In this document: positions 40,850-52,104 of the stretch, piece after piece
Position numbering within the stretch: the first letter of the stretch is position 1
Layout of the letters: every line of letters starts with the position of its first letter
From: Gammaproteobacteria bacterium
GTDB taxonomy: Bacteria > Pseudomonadota > Gammaproteobacteria > Steroidobacterales > Steroidobacteraceae
Reading direction: 5' to 3'
Length of the DNA stretch: 64,000 nucleotides
Assembly (NCBI GenBank): GCA_947452065.1
Contig: CANGBB010000006.1
Coordinates: forward strand, 101,024-165,023
The notes under the pieces: generated by a model
What the model saw: the letters and a program-made list of their open reading frames with translations, nothing else
Database searches by the model: none
Told to the model about the DNA's origin: nothing
Program-made: the position numbers and the translations under genes

Positions 40850-42102
40850 GCGGCGAGATCCAGAATCTGACAATGAACTTCGGTCCGCAGCATCCAGCAG
40901 CGCACGGCGTGCTGCGTCTGGTGCTGGAGATGGACGGCGAGGTGATTCAGAAGGCTGACCCGCACATCGGTCTGCTCCATCGGGGCACCGAGAAGCTGGC
41001 GGAGAATAAGCCCTTCAACCAGTCCATCGGTTACATGGACCGTCTGGACTATGTCTCGATGATGTGCAACGAGCACGCTTATGTGCTGTCCATCGAGCGG
41101 TTGCTGGGTGTGCAGGTGCCTGTGCGCGCGCAGTACATCCGCGTGATGTTCGATGAGATCACGCGCGTCCTGAATCACCTGATGTGGCTCGGGGCGCATG
41201 GTCTCGACATCGGTGCAATGACAGTGTTCCTGTATTGCTTCCGTGAGCGCGAAGACCTGATGGACTGCTATGAGGCGGTCTCAGGCACGCGCATGCATGC
41301 CACTTACTATCGTCCAGGCGGCGTGCATCGCGATCTGCCGGACAGCATGCCGAAGTATCAGGCCTCGAAGTGGCGCAGTCAGGCGGATGCCGACCGTCTC
41401 AATCGCGGTCGCGGCGGCACGCTGCTGGACTTCATAGAGGCGTTCACGGAGCGCTTCCCGCGCTGCGTCGACGAATACGAAACGCTGCTGACAGACAACC
41501 GTATCTGGAAACAACGCACCGTCAATATTGGTGTGGTCTCGCCAGAGCGTGCGCTGCAGCTGGGCTTTTCTGGCGCAATGCTGCGTGGCTCTGGCATCGA
41601 ATGGGATCTGCGCAAGAAGCAGCCTTACGAGGTCTATGCCGATCTGGACTTCGACATTCCGGTGGGTGTGAACGGTGACTGTTACGACCGCTACCTGGTT
41701 CGGATAGAGGAAATGCGTCAGTCCAATCGCATCATCAAGCAATGCGTCGATTGGCTGCGCAAGAACCCGGGACCGGTGATGACGCCCGATGCCAAGATCC
41801 ATGCGCCAAAGCGTGAGCAGATGAAAGGCAACATGGAATCGCTGATTCACCATTTCAAGTTCATGACCGAAGGCTACTGTGTGCCGGCGGGCGAGACCTA
41901 CGCGGCCGTTGAGGCACCCAAGGGCGAGTTCGGCGTTTATCTGGTCTCTGACGGCGCTAACAAGCCTTTCCGTCTGAAGTGCCGCGCCCCGGGGTTTGCG
42001 CATCTGGCGGCCTTGGGTGAGATGGTCACGGGGCACATGCTTGCCGACGTCGTTGCGGTGATTGGCACCCAGGACATCGTCTTCGGGGAGGTTGACCGCT
42101 GA
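40846..42102 (+). CDS. nuoD: NADH-quinone oxidoreductase subunit D
   Basis: A 418-residue 49-kDa subunit that forms the quinone pocket with NuoB. Its [23 protein letters not shown] and [14 protein letters not shown] motifs are conserved, as are the [18 protein letters not shown] segment and the C-terminal FGEVDR. It overlaps nuoC by 4 bases and nuoE by one base. Confidence 0.98.
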   Translation: MSGEIQNLTMNFGPQHPAAHGVLRLVLEMDGEVIQKADPHIGLLHRGTEKLAENKPFNQSIGYMDRLDYVSMMCNEHAYVLSIERLLGVQVPVRAQYIRVMFDEITRVLNHLMWLGAHGLDIGAMTVFLYCFREREDLMDCYEAVSGTRMHATYYRPGGVHRDLPDSMPKYQASKWRSQADADRLNRGRGGTLLDFIEAFTERFPRCVDEYETLLTDNRIWKQRTVNIGVVSPERALQLGFSGAMLRGSGIEWDLRKKQPYEVYADLDFDIPVGVNGDCYDRYLVRIEEMRQSNRIIKQCVDWLRKNPGPVMTPDAKIHAPKREQMKGNMESLIHHFKFMTEGYCVPAGETYAAVEAPKGEFGVYLVSDGANKPFRLKCRAPGFAHLAALGEMVTGHMLADVVAVIGTQDIVFGEVDR

Positions 42103-42605
42103 TGGCTGCGCCGGTTGGCAATATCGAACTGCTCTCGGCCCATACGCGCGCCGAGATCGATCATTGGGTCGCTAAATTCCCGGCCGGGCGTCAACGCTCG
42201 GCGGTGATCAGTGCGCTGCGCTTTGCGCAAGAGCAGAACAATGGTTTCCTTACGACTGACTTGATGAATGCGGTCGCCGAGTACCTCAAGCTTCCGCCGA
42301 TCCAGGTGTATGAAGTCGCGAGCTTCTATTCGATGTTCGAGACGCATCCCTGCGGCCGGCACCATGTCAGCATCTGCACAAACATTTCCTGCATGCTCCG
42401 CGGTGGTGAGGAACTCATTGCCCACGCCGAGCAGAAACTGGGTATTAAGCTCGGTGAGAGCACTCCGGACGGTCGGATCTTCCTCAAGCGTGAGGAAGAA
42501 TGCCTCGCCGCATGCACCGGTGCCCCGATGATGATGGTGGATCACGTGTTTTACGAGTATCTGACCCCCGAGAAGGTCGATGCCATTCTCGATGAGTTGA
42601 AGTGA
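42102..42605 (+). CDS. nuoE: NADH-quinone oxidoreductase subunit E
   Basis: A 167-residue 24-kDa subunit binding a 2Fe-2S cluster in the NADH dehydrogenase module. Cluster cysteines are in VSICTNISC and [13 protein letters not shown], in the thioredoxin-like C-terminal part. It is followed by nuoF with the stop TGA and start ATG overlapping. Confidence 0.96.
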   Translation: MAAPVGNIELLSAHTRAEIDHWVAKFPAGRQRSAVISALRFAQEQNNGFLTTDLMNAVAEYLKLPPIQVYEVASFYSMFETHPCGRHHVSICTNISCMLRGGEELIAHAEQKLGIKLGESTPDGRIFLKREEECLAACTGAPMMMVDHVFYEYLTPEKVDAILDELK

Positions 42606-43927
42606 TGAGCACTGCAACCGAAAAGTGGGCCGAGAAGCGCAATCTGGTGTGTCTGGAGTCGCTGCAGTATGCGCAGCCATGGACGCTGGAGACCTACCAG
42701 AAGATCGGCGGCTATGAGGTCTGGAAAAAGATCCTTGCCGAGAAGACGCCGCGCGAGCAGATCATCGAGCAGGTCAAGGCTTCGGGTCTGCGCGGCCGCG
42801 GTGGGGCAGGGTTCCCGACTGGCGTGAAGTGGAGCTTCATGCCGCGTAACGCGCCGATGCAGAAATATGCCGTGTGCAACTCCGACGAGAGTGAGCCCGG
42901 TACCTGCCACGACCGCGACATCCTTCGTTTCAACCCTCATTCGTTGATTGAGGGTATGGCGATTGGTGCTTACGCGATGGGTGCGACCGTCGGGTACAAC
43001 TACATCCGTGGTGAATTCCTCGGTGAGCCCGTGCCGCGCTTCGAGGCCGCTCTTCAGGAAGCCTACGCAGCGGGACTGCTCGGCAAGAATATTCACGGCA
43101 GCGGGATCGACTTCGATCTCTACAGCTTTGTGGGCGCTGGTGCCTACATTTGTGGTGAGGAAACAGCCTTGCTCGACTCGCTCGAGGGCAAGCAGGGCAA
43201 GCCGCGCTTCAAGCCACCGTTTCCGGCGGCATTTGGCCTATACGGCATGCCCACCACGATCAATAACTGCCAGAGCTTCGCCTCGGTGCCTACCATCCTG
43301 CGCAAAGGGCCGGAATGGTTCGCCAAGCTCGGTGTTGCCAACAGCGGCGGCACCAATATTTTCTCTGTCTCCGGTCACGTTAATAATCCGGGCAACTTCG
43401 AATTGCCGCTGGGTATCCCGTTCTCCGAACTGCTGGAGATTGCCGGTGGTGTCTGGAAGGGGCGCAAGCTCAAGGCCGTGATACCCGGCGGGTCGTCGAC
43501 TCCGGTCGTTCCGGCCGAGGCGATGATGAAAGTGACTATGGATTACGACGCGCTGCGAGCGATTGGTTCGGGCGTGGGTTCGGCGGCGGTCATCGTCATG
43601 GACGACAGCACCTGCATGGTGCGCGCGCTGGAGCGCCTGTCCCGATTCTACAAGTCAGAGTCTTGCGGTCAGTGCACGCCATGTCGTGAGGGAACGGGCT
43701 GGCTGCAGCGCACACTGCGTCGCATCCTCGATGGTAAGGGCCGGCGTGAAGACCTGAACCTGCTGCTGGATGTAGCCGGCCGCATCGAGGGGCACACGAT
43801 CTGCGCGCTGGGCGATGCGGCAGCATGGCCGGTGCAGAGCTTCCTCAAGCATTTCCGGCACGAGTTCGAATACATGATCGACAACGGCGGTCGCAGCATT
43901 GTCACCGCCTCGCGGGAAGCAGCATGA
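42605..43927 (+). CDS. nuoF: NADH-quinone oxidoreductase subunit F
   Basis: A 440-residue 51-kDa subunit that binds NADH, FMN and a 4Fe-4S cluster. FMN/NADH region: [18 protein letters not shown] and [19 protein letters not shown]. Cluster site: [16 protein letters not shown]. The ATG at 42605 is preferred to the GTG at 42602. It overlaps nuoG by 4 bases. Confidence 0.97.
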   Translation: MSTATEKWAEKRNLVCLESLQYAQPWTLETYQKIGGYEVWKKILAEKTPREQIIEQVKASGLRGRGGAGFPTGVKWSFMPRNAPMQKYAVCNSDESEPGTCHDRDILRFNPHSLIEGMAIGAYAMGATVGYNYIRGEFLGEPVPRFEAALQEAYAAGLLGKNIHGSGIDFDLYSFVGAGAYICGEETALLDSLEGKQGKPRFKPPFPAAFGLYGMPTTINNCQSFASVPTILRKGPEWFAKLGVANSGGTNIFSVSGHVNNPGNFELPLGIPFSELLEIAGGVWKGRKLKAVIPGGSSTPVVPAEAMMKVTMDYDALRAIGSGVGSAAVIVMDDSTCMVRALERLSRFYKSESCGQCTPCREGTGWLQRTLRRILDGKGRREDLNLLLDVAGRIEGHTICALGDAAAWPVQSFLKHFRHEFEYMIDNGGRSIVTASREAA

Positions 43928-46104
43928 GCGATCCGGCACCTCCCACCGATCTGGTTAATGTCGAGGTCAATGGCGTACCCGTTCAGGGCCGCAAGGGCGC
44001 CATGATCATCCACGTCACGGATGCCAATGGCGCGTACGTGCCGCGCTTCTGTTACCACGACAAGTTGCCCATCGCGGCCAACTGCCGCATGTGCTTGGTC
44101 GAGGTGGAGAAGGCGCCCAAGCCTTTGCCGGCCTGCGCCACGCCGATTACCGAGGGGATGAAGATCTTCACCCACTCGCCCAAGGCGCTGGGGGCACAGA
44201 AGGCGACGATGGAGTTCCTGCTCATCAACCATCCGCTGGATTGCCCGATCTGCGATCAGGGCGGCGAATGCGAACTGCAGGATCTTGCCGTGGGTTACGG
44301 TCGCAGCGTGTCGCGCTACACCGAAGGCAAGCGCGTTGTTAAGGACAAGGATCTCGGCCCCCTTGTCTCCACGGACATGACCCGTTGCATCCACTGCACG
44401 CGCTGTGTGCGCTTCGGTCAGGATGTGGCAGGTATCCAGGAGCTCGGCACTACCGGCCGCGGCGAGAACACTGAGATTGGCACCTTCATCGAGAAGAGTG
44501 TCGATCATGAGTTGTCGGGCAACATCATTGATCTTTGTCCGGTAGGGGCCCTCAACAGCAAGCCATTCCGCTTCAAGGCGCGCTCCTGGGAAATGACCCA
44601 GCAGCCGCTGGTTTCTCCGCACGATGGCGTTGGTAGCAACCTGTACGCGCATGTGCTGCGCGGTCGCGTCATGCGAGTGGTGCCGCGCCCCAACGAGGCT
44701 ATCAATGAGACCTGGCTGGCGGATCGCGACCGCTTCAGCTACGAGGGTATCTACAGCGACGATCGGGTGCAGCGTCCGATGGTTCGCCAAGCCGATGGCG
44801 TCTGGAAGGAAGTCGACTGGGATACTGCGTTGGCGGCGGCCGCGGAAGGGCTTCGTTCCAATGGTGAGTTGGGCGTCCTCGCGCATCCTTCCAGTACCCT
44901 CGAAGAGCTGTACTTGTTGGCGCGTCTGGCTGATGGGCTGGGAACCGCGAATATCGATCATCGTCTCTTGCAGCGCGACTTCCGGGATCAGGATGCCGAT
45001 CCGCTGCACCCGTCGCTTGGACTGCCGATTGCGGCTGTCGAGAAGCTGGGCGCTCTGCTGGTCATTGGCTCTAACCTGCGTGCCGAGGCGCCCATTCTCG
45101 CGCATCGTGTTCGCAAGGCGGCCCGCGCTGGCGCCAGCGTCTGCTTTATCAATCCGACGGCCTACGACTATCTGTTCCCCGTTGCGCAGAACCTTGCAGT
45201 GGCGCCGGCCACCTGGGTGCGAACGCTGGCCGGAGTGCTGTCAGCGGCGCTGAATGGCGTCGCTCCCGAGGGCGCTGTGAGCGCGCTGTTGCAGGGCGTT
45301 CAACCCACCGCAGCAGAGGCCGCGATTGCTGCCGCACTTCGAGCGGGTGGCACGAGGGCTCTTTGGCTGGGTGCGCTTGCGATCGGTCACCACGACTATG
45401 CCACCGTGCGCCTGCTGGCGCGCGAGCTAGCTCGTGTCACAGGCGCCAGCCTTGGCGAACTGGCTGCAGGTGGCAACGCGACCGGCGCCAGCCTCGCCGG
45501 TGTGCTGCCACATCGTGTGCTCGGCGGTATGCCGCGTCAGCGCTCGGGTCTGGATGCCCGTGCGATGCTGGAAAAGCCGCTGGGTGCGTACCTGCTGTTT
45601 GGCACTGAGCCGTGGGCGGACTCGCGGGTCTCTCAGGCGCAGAACACGCTGGCTCAGGCACGTTTCGTGGTCAGCATCACGCCATTCGTCAGCGATGCAA
45701 CGCGTGCCGTGTCACATGTCATCCTCCCAGCGGCCACCTTCGCCGAGACCTCAGGTACCTGGGTCAATTTGGAAGGCACCTGGCAAAGTGTTCCGGGGGC
45801 CGCCAAGCCACTGGGCGAGGCACGTCCGGGTTGGAAGGTGCTGCGTGTGCTGGGAAATCAGCTCGGGCTGCAAGGCTACGAGTATCAAAGCTCCACTGAG
45901 ATTGTTGACGAGTTGCGTATGCGCCTGAAGGATGTCGCTACGCCGGCGTACCGGAGCGCCTTCAGCCCCAACGCAAACACGGTCAGCGCGCAGGCATTGA
46001 GCGACGTGCCGATGTACCAGATCGACCCACTGCTGCGCCGTGCCGGTTCACTGCAGCGGACGCAAACCGGTCAGCAACCGGTTGCGGCGTTCCCGGAGAA
46101 TTGA
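43924..46104 (+). CDS. nuoG: NADH-quinone oxidoreductase subunit G
   Basis: A 726-residue 75-kDa subunit with a ferredoxin-like N-terminus and a molybdopterin-oxidoreductase-like C-terminal part. Iron-sulfur cysteines are in [16 protein letters not shown] and [42 protein letters not shown] and [15 protein letters not shown]. The ATG at 43924 overlaps the nuoF stop. The C-terminal domain is catalytically inactive in this family. Confidence 0.97.
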   Translation: MSDPAPPTDLVNVEVNGVPVQGRKGAMIIHVTDANGAYVPRFCYHDKLPIAANCRMCLVEVEKAPKPLPACATPITEGMKIFTHSPKALGAQKATMEFLLINHPLDCPICDQGGECELQDLAVGYGRSVSRYTEGKRVVKDKDLGPLVSTDMTRCIHCTRCVRFGQDVAGIQELGTTGRGENTEIGTFIEKSVDHELSGNIIDLCPVGALNSKPFRFKARSWEMTQQPLVSPHDGVGSNLYAHVLRGRVMRVVPRPNEAINETWLADRDRFSYEGIYSDDRVQRPMVRQADGVWKEVDWDTALAAAAEGLRSNGELGVLAHPSSTLEELYLLARLADGLGTANIDHRLLQRDFRDQDADPLHPSLGLPIAAVEKLGALLVIGSNLRAEAPILAHRVRKAARAGASVCFINPTAYDYLFPVAQNLAVAPATWVRTLAGVLSAALNGVAPEGAVSALLQGVQPTAAEAAIAAALRAGGTRALWLGALAIGHHDYATVRLLARELARVTGASLGELAAGGNATGASLAGVLPHRVLGGMPRQRSGLDARAMLEKPLGAYLLFGTEPWADSRVSQAQNTLAQARFVVSITPFVSDATRAVSHVILPAATFAETSGTWVNLEGTWQSVPGAAKPLGEARPGWKVLRVLGNQLGLQGYEYQSSTEIVDELRMRLKDVATPAYRSAFSPNANTVSAQALSDVPMYQIDPLLRRAGSLQRTQTGQQPVAAFPEN

Positions 46105-46107
46105 TCG

Positions 46108-47193
46108 ATGCATTCCCTGCCACAAATCTGGAATGCGTTGCCGGGCTTCGTGCAGTCTCTGGCATTCATTCTCGCTGTCACCATCGTCCTGATCCTCTCG
46201 GTTGCGTACCTGACGCTACTGGAGCGAAAGATCATCGGCTGGATGCAGTTGCGGCGCGGACCCAACCGCGTGCGTCTGTTCGGCATTCCGAACACGGAAT
46301 ACATCGGGCAGCCGTTTGCGGATGTCGTCAAGCTGCTGCTGAAAGAGATCGTGATCCCGGCCCGCGCCAATGGAGTGCTGTTCCGGATCGCTCCGGCACT
46401 GGCGCTGATTCCGGCGTTCGCCACTTGGGCGGTGATCCCGGTTGCTCCCGGCTTCGCCATCGCCAACGTCGATGCGGGTCTGCTGTATGTGCTTTCGCTG
46501 ACCTCAGTGGGCGTTTACGGCGTGATCCTCGCTGGCTGGGCATCGAATTCGAAGTATGCGTTCCTCGGTGCCATGCGTTCTGCGGCGCAGATCGTCGCTT
46601 ATGAGATCGCCATGGGCTTCGCGCTTGTGGGTGTGCTCATGGCAGCGGGCAGCCTCAATCTGGGCGTCATCGTGGAGCATCAGCGCGGCATGGTGGCTGC
46701 CTGGAACTGGTTCTGGTTGTTCCCGTTGTTTGTTGTCTATTTCATTTCGGGCGTCGCAGAGACTAACCGTGCGCCTTTCGACGTCGCCGAAGGCGAGTCG
46801 GAGATCGTGGCCGGCTTCCATGTTGAGTATTCCGGCATGGCCTTCGCGCTGTTCTTCCTGGCCGAGTACGCCAACATGATCCTGATCGCGGCGCTGACTG
46901 CGATCTTCTTCTTTGGTGGCTGGCTCAGCCCCTTCGATGGCTACATTGCCGCCGGCAGCGCGCTGCGAGAACTGCCAGTGCTAGGCCTTCTGATCGGTGA
47001 CGGCACGCATTGGCTGCTGGTCAAGATGCTGTTCTTCCTCATCGTTTTCTTGTGGCTGCGCGCCACGTTTCCGCGCTACCGCTATGACCAGATCATGCGT
47101 CTGGGCTGGAAGGTGTTGATCCCCGTGACCATCGTCTGGATCGCTGTTGAGGGCGTCCTGTGCTGGTTCCGGATTGGCCCCTGGCGCGCCTGA
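46108..47193 (+). CDS. nuoH: NADH-quinone oxidoreductase subunit H
   Basis: A 361-residue membrane subunit at the quinone chamber, about eight helices. The [18 protein letters not shown] motif, [10 protein letters not shown], the [26 protein letters not shown] loop and [14 protein letters not shown] are characteristic. It starts 3 bases after nuoG. Confidence 0.97.
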   Translation: MHSLPQIWNALPGFVQSLAFILAVTIVLILSVAYLTLLERKIIGWMQLRRGPNRVRLFGIPNTEYIGQPFADVVKLLLKEIVIPARANGVLFRIAPALALIPAFATWAVIPVAPGFAIANVDAGLLYVLSLTSVGVYGVILAGWASNSKYAFLGAMRSAAQIVAYEIAMGFALVGVLMAAGSLNLGVIVEHQRGMVAAWNWFWLFPLFVVYFISGVAETNRAPFDVAEGESEIVAGFHVEYSGMAFALFFLAEYANMILIAALTAIFFFGGWLSPFDGYIAAGSALRELPVLGLLIGDGTHWLLVKMLFFLIVFLWLRATFPRYRYDQIMRLGWKVLIPVTIVWIAVEGVLCWFRIGPWRA

Positions 47194-47204
47194 GGATTTA
47201 CGAG

Positions 47205-47690
47205 ATGGCACGTACCAATCCAATCAAGACCTTCCTTTTGTGGGAACTGCTGGGTGGAATGTGGGTGACGCTCAAGGCGTTGTTCCGACCCAAGATCACC
47301 GTGAACTATCCGGAGGAGAAGGCGCCGCAGTCGGTGCGTTTCCGCGGATTGCACGCGCTGCGCCGCTATCCCAACGGCGAGGAGCGCTGCATCGCGTGCA
47401 AGCTCTGTGAGGCCGTTTGTCCGGCGCTGGCTATCACCATTGAGTCGACGGTGGCTCCTGACGGGACGCGCCGCACCTCGCGCTACGACATCGATCTGTT
47501 TAAGTGCATCTATTGCGGCTTCTGCGAGGAGGCCTGTCCGGTTGATGCCATCGTCGAGACGCGTATCCATGAGTACCACATGGAGCATCGCGGAGAGAAC
47601 ATCATGACCAAGGACAAGCTGCTCGCCGTTGGCGAGCGCTATGACGCCACCATCACCGCGGACAAGACCGCGGATGCGCCGTATCGGTAG
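47205..47690 (+). CDS. nuoI: NADH-quinone oxidoreductase subunit I
   Basis: A 161-residue ferredoxin-like subunit with two 4Fe-4S clusters. Cluster motifs are [18 protein letters not shown] and [19 protein letters not shown]. The ATG at 47205 gives [10 protein letters not shown]; it lies 11 bases after the nuoH stop. Confidence 0.97.
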   Translation: MARTNPIKTFLLWELLGGMWVTLKALFRPKITVNYPEEKAPQSVRFRGLHALRRYPNGEERCIACKLCEAVCPALAITIESTVAPDGTRRTSRYDIDLFKCIYCGFCEEACPVDAIVETRIHEYHMEHRGENIMTKDKLLAVGERYDATITADKTADAPYR

Positions 47691-47702
47691 AGGGGAAGAA
47701 CG

Positions 47703-48305
47703 GTGTTCGTTGAAATCCTGTTCTACGCCTTCGCCGCGGTGCTGCTGGTTTCCGGTCTGACGGTGATCACATCGCGTAACCCGGTGTACTCGGCACTCAG
47801 TCTGGTGCTCTGTTTCGTCACTAGTGCAGCGCTCTGGCTGCTGATCGAAGCAGAGTTCCTGGCCATTGTTCTCGTGCTGGTCTATGTCGGTGCGGTGATG
47901 GTCTTGTTCCTGTTCGTAGTGATGATGCTCAATGTGAACGTCGAGCGCGTCCGCAGTGGCTTCACGCGGCATGTCTGGCTTGGTGTGTTGGTCACGCTGC
48001 TGGTGATCGGTGAGATCGTCGGCGTGGTCGTGGCACGTCAGTTGGGTGTCGATCCAACGCGGGGCGGGGTACCTCTGGCGCCCGGATACAGCAACACCAC
48101 TGAGTTGGGCGTGGCGTTGTTCACCCGTTTTGCCTATCCGATCGAGTTGGCGGCCATGCTGCTGCTGGTGGCTATCGTTGCGGCAATCGCGCTGACCATG
48201 CGCAAGCGTCGCGGGCTGCGCGTACAGGACATTTCAGCCCAGGTGGCGGTGCGTGCCAGTGAACGGATCCGCATCGTCAAAATGGACGCGGAGCGGCCTC
48301 AATGA
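47703..48305 (+). CDS. nuoJ: NADH-quinone oxidoreductase subunit J
   Basis: A 200-residue membrane subunit with five helices. It has the typical [31 protein letters not shown] and [18 protein letters not shown] segments. GTG start at 47703 with GAGGGGA upstream. It overlaps nuoK by 4 bases. Confidence 0.96.
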   Translation: MFVEILFYAFAAVLLVSGLTVITSRNPVYSALSLVLCFVTSAALWLLIEAEFLAIVLVLVYVGAVMVLFLFVVMMLNVNVERVRSGFTRHVWLGVLVTLLVIGEIVGVVVARQLGVDPTRGGVPLAPGYSNTTELGVALFTRFAYPIELAAMLLLVAIVAAIALTMRKRRGLRVQDISAQVAVRASERIRIVKMDAERPQ

Positions 48306-48607
48306 TCACCCTCGGACACATGCTTACCCTCTCTGCGCTCCTGTTTGCGCTGTCGGTGGCCGGTATCTTCATCAATCGCAAGAACGTGTTGCTCCTGCTC
48401 ATGTGCCTGGAGCTGCTTCTGCTGGCGGTCAATTTTAATTTCGTGGCCTTTTCTCGCTACCTCGGACAGATCGACGGACAGGTGTTCGTGTTCTTCATCC
48501 TGACCGTGGCGGCGGCTGAGTCGGCCATCGGCCTAGCCATTCTGGTGGTGCTGTTCCGTGAGCGGCGCAGTATCAACGTTGAAGAACTGAACAAGCTGCG
48601 CGGCTGA
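48302..48607 (+). CDS. nuoK: NADH-quinone oxidoreductase subunit K
   Basis: A 101-residue membrane subunit with three helices. The helix-2 segment [14 protein letters not shown] carries the conserved Glu, and [19 protein letters not shown] the second conserved Glu. It starts inside the nuoJ stop region. Confidence 0.97.
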   Translation: MITLGHMLTLSALLFALSVAGIFINRKNVLLLLMCLELLLLAVNFNFVAFSRYLGQIDGQVFVFFILTVAAAESAIGLAILVVLFRERRSINVEELNKLRG

Positions 48608-48609
48608 TC

Positions 48610-50568
48610 ATGAACCCAAGCCTGCTACTCGCAATTCCCCTTTTGCCTCTGCTGGCGGCCGTCATCGCCGGCCTGTTCGGCAAGCTCATCGGGCGCGCTA
48701 TGGCGGCCGGCCTCACCATTCTCGGTGTCGCGGCCAGTTGCTTCCTGGCCTGCACGGTGTTGCGCGATCTTCTGATTGGTGGGGTGGAGCCTTTCAACGG
48801 CACCGTCTATCAATGGTTGGCAACTGACGGTGTCACGCTGCAGGTGGGGTTTCTGGTCGACAAGCTGACAGCGCTGATGATGGTCGTGGTGACATTCGTC
48901 TCGCTGTGCGTGCATGTCTACACCATCGGCTATATGCACGATGACGCTGGGTTCCAGCGTTTCTTCAGCTATATCTCGCTGTTCACGTTCAGCATGTTGA
49001 TGCTGGTGATGGCGAACAACTTCATGCAATTGTTTTTCGGTTGGGAGGCGGTGGGTGTTGTCTCCTACCTGCTGATCGGCTTCTGGTACACCCGGCCCAG
49101 CGCCATTTTTGCCAACCTGAAGGCATTTCTGGTCAATCGCGTGGGCGACTTCGGCTTCCTGTTGGGCATTGCCGGAGTGCTGTATTTCACCGGTTCGCTG
49201 AATTACGACGCTGCTTTTGCGGCCGCGCCTTCGATTGCGGGCAAGACCATTACGCTCTTCGGCGGGCACCCTTGGAGCGCGATGACAGTGATCTGCATCT
49301 GCCTCTTCATTGGTGCGATGGGTAAGTCGGCCCAGGTGCCTTTGCATGTCTGGCTGCCCGACTCGATGGAAGGCCCGACGCCAATTTCAGCTTTGATCCA
49401 CGCGGCCACCATGGTGACCGCGGGTATCTTCATGGTGGCGCGCATGTCGCCGCTGTTCGAGTATTCCGACACCGCGCTCTCGTTCGTGCTAGTAATTGGT
49501 GCCACTACCGCTCTGTTCATGGGCTTTCTCGGCATCGTGAACAATGACATCAAGCGGGTGGTAGCGTATTCCACGCTCTCGCAACTCGGTTACATGACGG
49601 TGGCTCTGGGTGTGTCGGCTTACAAGGTGGCAATCTTCCACCTTATGACGCATGCCTTCTTCAAGGCGTTGCTGTTTCTGGCTGCCGGTGCGGTCATCGT
49701 TGCCATGCACCACGAGCAGGACATGCGCAAGATGGGCGGTTTGCGAAAACGTATGCCCGTCACTTACTGGACCAGCCTGATCGGTGCGCTGGCCTTGATT
49801 GGCACGCCGTTCTTTTCCGGCTTTTACTCCAAAGACGCGCTGATCGAAGCGGTGGGTGAGTCGCATCGGGCCGGAGCTGGGTACGCTTATTTCTGTGTCA
49901 TGGCGGGCGTGTTCGTCACGGCGCTGTACACCTTCCGTCAAATCTTCATGGTGTTCTTCGGCAAGGAGCGCATGGATCATCATGCCGCTGAGCATTTCCA
50001 TGACGTCGGCTGGAACATGAAGGCGCCGCTGGTCGCACTGGCGATTCCCTCTCTGTTAATCGGATACCTCACCATCGGGCCGCTTCTGTTCGGTGATTAC
50101 TTTGGCGGCGCAATCTTCGTGCGCGAGTCCAATGATGTCGTCGGGGAGATGGGTGCCGAATTCAGCGGTCCCGTAGCCTTTGCCCTGCATGCCTTGACCA
50201 GTCTGCCGTTTGCGCTGGCGTCACTCGGCGTGATTTCAGCCTGGTATTTGTTCCTCCAGAACCCAGCGGCCGCGGACCGTATCGCTGGCGTGTTGGCACC
50301 GGTGCGACGTGTGCTTGATAACAAGTACTACTTCGACTGGTTCAATGAGAACGTCATCGCCCGGTGCAGTCGCCTGCTGGGCGGAGCTCTGTGGCGCGGT
50401 GGTGATCGTGCCCTGATCGACGGCATTCTGGTCGATGGATCGGCGAAGTCGGTCGGGCGGGCAGCGCTACTGGTTCGGGTCGTGCAGAGCGGCTACCTCT
50501 ACTCCTACGCCTTCTGGATGATCACGGGTCTCGTGATTCTGGTCGGACTGTTCCTCTACAGGCTCTGA
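48610..50568 (+). CDS. nuoL: NADH-quinone oxidoreductase subunit L
   Basis: A 652-residue antiporter-like proton-pumping subunit with about sixteen helices and a long lateral helix at the C-terminus. The conserved WEAVGVVSYLLIGFWY, KSAQVPLHVWLPDSMEGPTPISALIHAATMVTAGIF and AYSTLSQLGYM segments are all present, with the key Glu and Lys residues. It starts after 2 bases from nuoK. Confidence 0.98.
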   Translation: MNPSLLLAIPLLPLLAAVIAGLFGKLIGRAMAAGLTILGVAASCFLACTVLRDLLIGGVEPFNGTVYQWLATDGVTLQVGFLVDKLTALMMVVVTFVSLCVHVYTIGYMHDDAGFQRFFSYISLFTFSMLMLVMANNFMQLFFGWEAVGVVSYLLIGFWYTRPSAIFANLKAFLVNRVGDFGFLLGIAGVLYFTGSLNYDAAFAAAPSIAGKTITLFGGHPWSAMTVICICLFIGAMGKSAQVPLHVWLPDSMEGPTPISALIHAATMVTAGIFMVARMSPLFEYSDTALSFVLVIGATTALFMGFLGIVNNDIKRVVAYSTLSQLGYMTVALGVSAYKVAIFHLMTHAFFKALLFLAAGAVIVAMHHEQDMRKMGGLRKRMPVTYWTSLIGALALIGTPFFSGFYSKDALIEAVGESHRAGAGYAYFCVMAGVFVTALYTFRQIFMVFFGKERMDHHAAEHFHDVGWNMKAPLVALAIPSLLIGYLTIGPLLFGDYFGGAIFVRESNDVVGEMGAEFSGPVAFALHALTSLPFALASLGVISAWYLFLQNPAAADRIAGVLAPVRRVLDNKYYFDWFNENVIARCSRLLGGALWRGGDRALIDGILVDGSAKSVGRAALLVRVVQSGYLYSYAFWMITGLVILVGLFLYRL

Positions 50569-50569
50569 C

Positions 50570-52093
50570 ATGATGCTGAACCAACACTTGTTGTCGATCC
50601 TGATCTGGCTGCCCGTCATTGGCGGTGCTCTCGTGCTGCTGCTCGGCGATCAGCGCGCACCGATGGCTCGCTGGGTCGCATTGCTAACGGCCGTCGCAAC
50701 CTTCGTGCTGAGCATTCCGCTCTACACCGGCTTCGACCCTGGCACTCCGGCGATGCAGTTCGTCGAACGGATGCCCTGGATCGCCAGCCTCAACGCCGAA
50801 TACCTGCTGGGCGTCGACGGTATCTCGATGCCGCTGATCCTGCTGACGACCTTCATGACCATTCCTGTCGTGATCGCCGGCTGGACGGTGATCGAGAAGC
50901 GGCCCGCGCAGTATTTTGCTGCCTTCCTGATCCTTGAGGGCCTGATGGTCGGCGTATTTGCGGCCATGGACGCATTGCTGTTCTATTTTTTCTGGGAAGC
51001 CATGCTCATCCCGATGTTCATCATCATCGGCGTATGGGGTGGGCCGCGACGTGTGTATGCGACGCTGAAGTTCTTCCTTTACACCTTCCTCGGCTCGGTC
51101 TTCATGCTGGTAGCGCTGATCTACATGCATCTGAAGTCCGGTGAGTACAGCGTTGCGGGCTTGCAGGCGCTGCCATTGACCCTGGTGGAGCAGCGCTGGA
51201 TTTTCCTCGCCTTCCTGCTGGCTTTCGCGGTCAAGGTGCCGATGTGGCCGGTGCACACCTGGCTTCCGGACGCCCACGTCGAGGCTCCAACCGGCGGTTC
51301 TGTGATCCTTGCAGCGATCATGCTGAAGATGGGCGGATACGGCTTCCTGCGCTTCAGTCTGCCGATTACGCCTGACGCCAGTCGCGAACTGGATTGGCTG
51401 GTCATTGGGCTTTCGCTGATCGCTGTGGTCTATATCGGATTTGTTGCGCTTGCCCAGACCGACATGAAGAAGCTCATTGCCTATTCATCAATCGCGCACA
51501 TGGGTTTCGTGACGCTGGGTTCCTTCATCGCCTTCGATATCCAGGCGGGCACTGGAACTCTGAGTGGTGCGGTGATGGGTCTCTCAGGCGCCATGATGCA
51601 AATGATCTCGCATGGACTCATCTCCGGCGCACTGTTTCTTTGTATCGGAGTGCTGTACGACCGATTGCACAGCCGTGAGATCGGAGACTATGGCGGCGTG
51701 GTCAATGTCATGCCCAAGTTTGCGGCGTTCATGGTGTTCTTCGGTATGGCCAATTCCGGTCTACCGGGCACCTCTGGCTTCGTCGGCGAATTCATGGTGA
51801 TTCTCGCCAGTTTCAAGGCCAGCTTCTGGTACGCCTTCTTTGCGTCGGTCACTCTGATCCTCGGTGCGGCCTACACGCTCTGGTTGGTCAAGCGCGTGGT
51901 TTTCGGTCCGATCGGAAATGATCACGTTGCCACGATGGAAGATGTGAACGGGCGCGAATTCCTGCTTCTGGGCGTGCTTGCGGCAGCAGTGCTACTGCTG
52001 GGTCTGTGGCCGGCGCCAGTCACCCATGTGATGGAGAGTTCGGTGAAGCATCTGGTCGAGCAGATCGTCGTGTCTAAGATTCCGGTAGGTTGA
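50570..52093 (+). CDS. nuoM: NADH-quinone oxidoreductase subunit M
   Basis: A 507-residue antiporter-like subunit. YLLGVDGISMPLILLTTF, WEAMLIPMFIIIGVWGGPRR, KVPMWPVHTWLPDAHVEAPTGGSVILAAIMLKMGGYG and AYSSIAHMGFV are family signatures. ATGs at 50570 and 50573 are both possible. One base separates it from the nuoL stop. Confidence 0.97.
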   Translation: MMLNQHLLSILIWLPVIGGALVLLLGDQRAPMARWVALLTAVATFVLSIPLYTGFDPGTPAMQFVERMPWIASLNAEYLLGVDGISMPLILLTTFMTIPVVIAGWTVIEKRPAQYFAAFLILEGLMVGVFAAMDALLFYFFWEAMLIPMFIIIGVWGGPRRVYATLKFFLYTFLGSVFMLVALIYMHLKSGEYSVAGLQALPLTLVEQRWIFLAFLLAFAVKVPMWPVHTWLPDAHVEAPTGGSVILAAIMLKMGGYGFLRFSLPITPDASRELDWLVIGLSLIAVVYIGFVALAQTDMKKLIAYSSIAHMGFVTLGSFIAFDIQAGTGTLSGAVMGLSGAMMQMISHGLISGALFLCIGVLYDRLHSREIGDYGGVVNVMPKFAAFMVFFGMANSGLPGTSGFVGEFMVILASFKASFWYAFFASVTLILGAAYTLWLVKRVVFGPIGNDHVATMEDVNGREFLLLGVLAAAVLLLGLWPAPVTHVMESSVKHLVEQIVVSKIPVG

Positions 52094-52104
52094 ATAGGCA
52101 GATC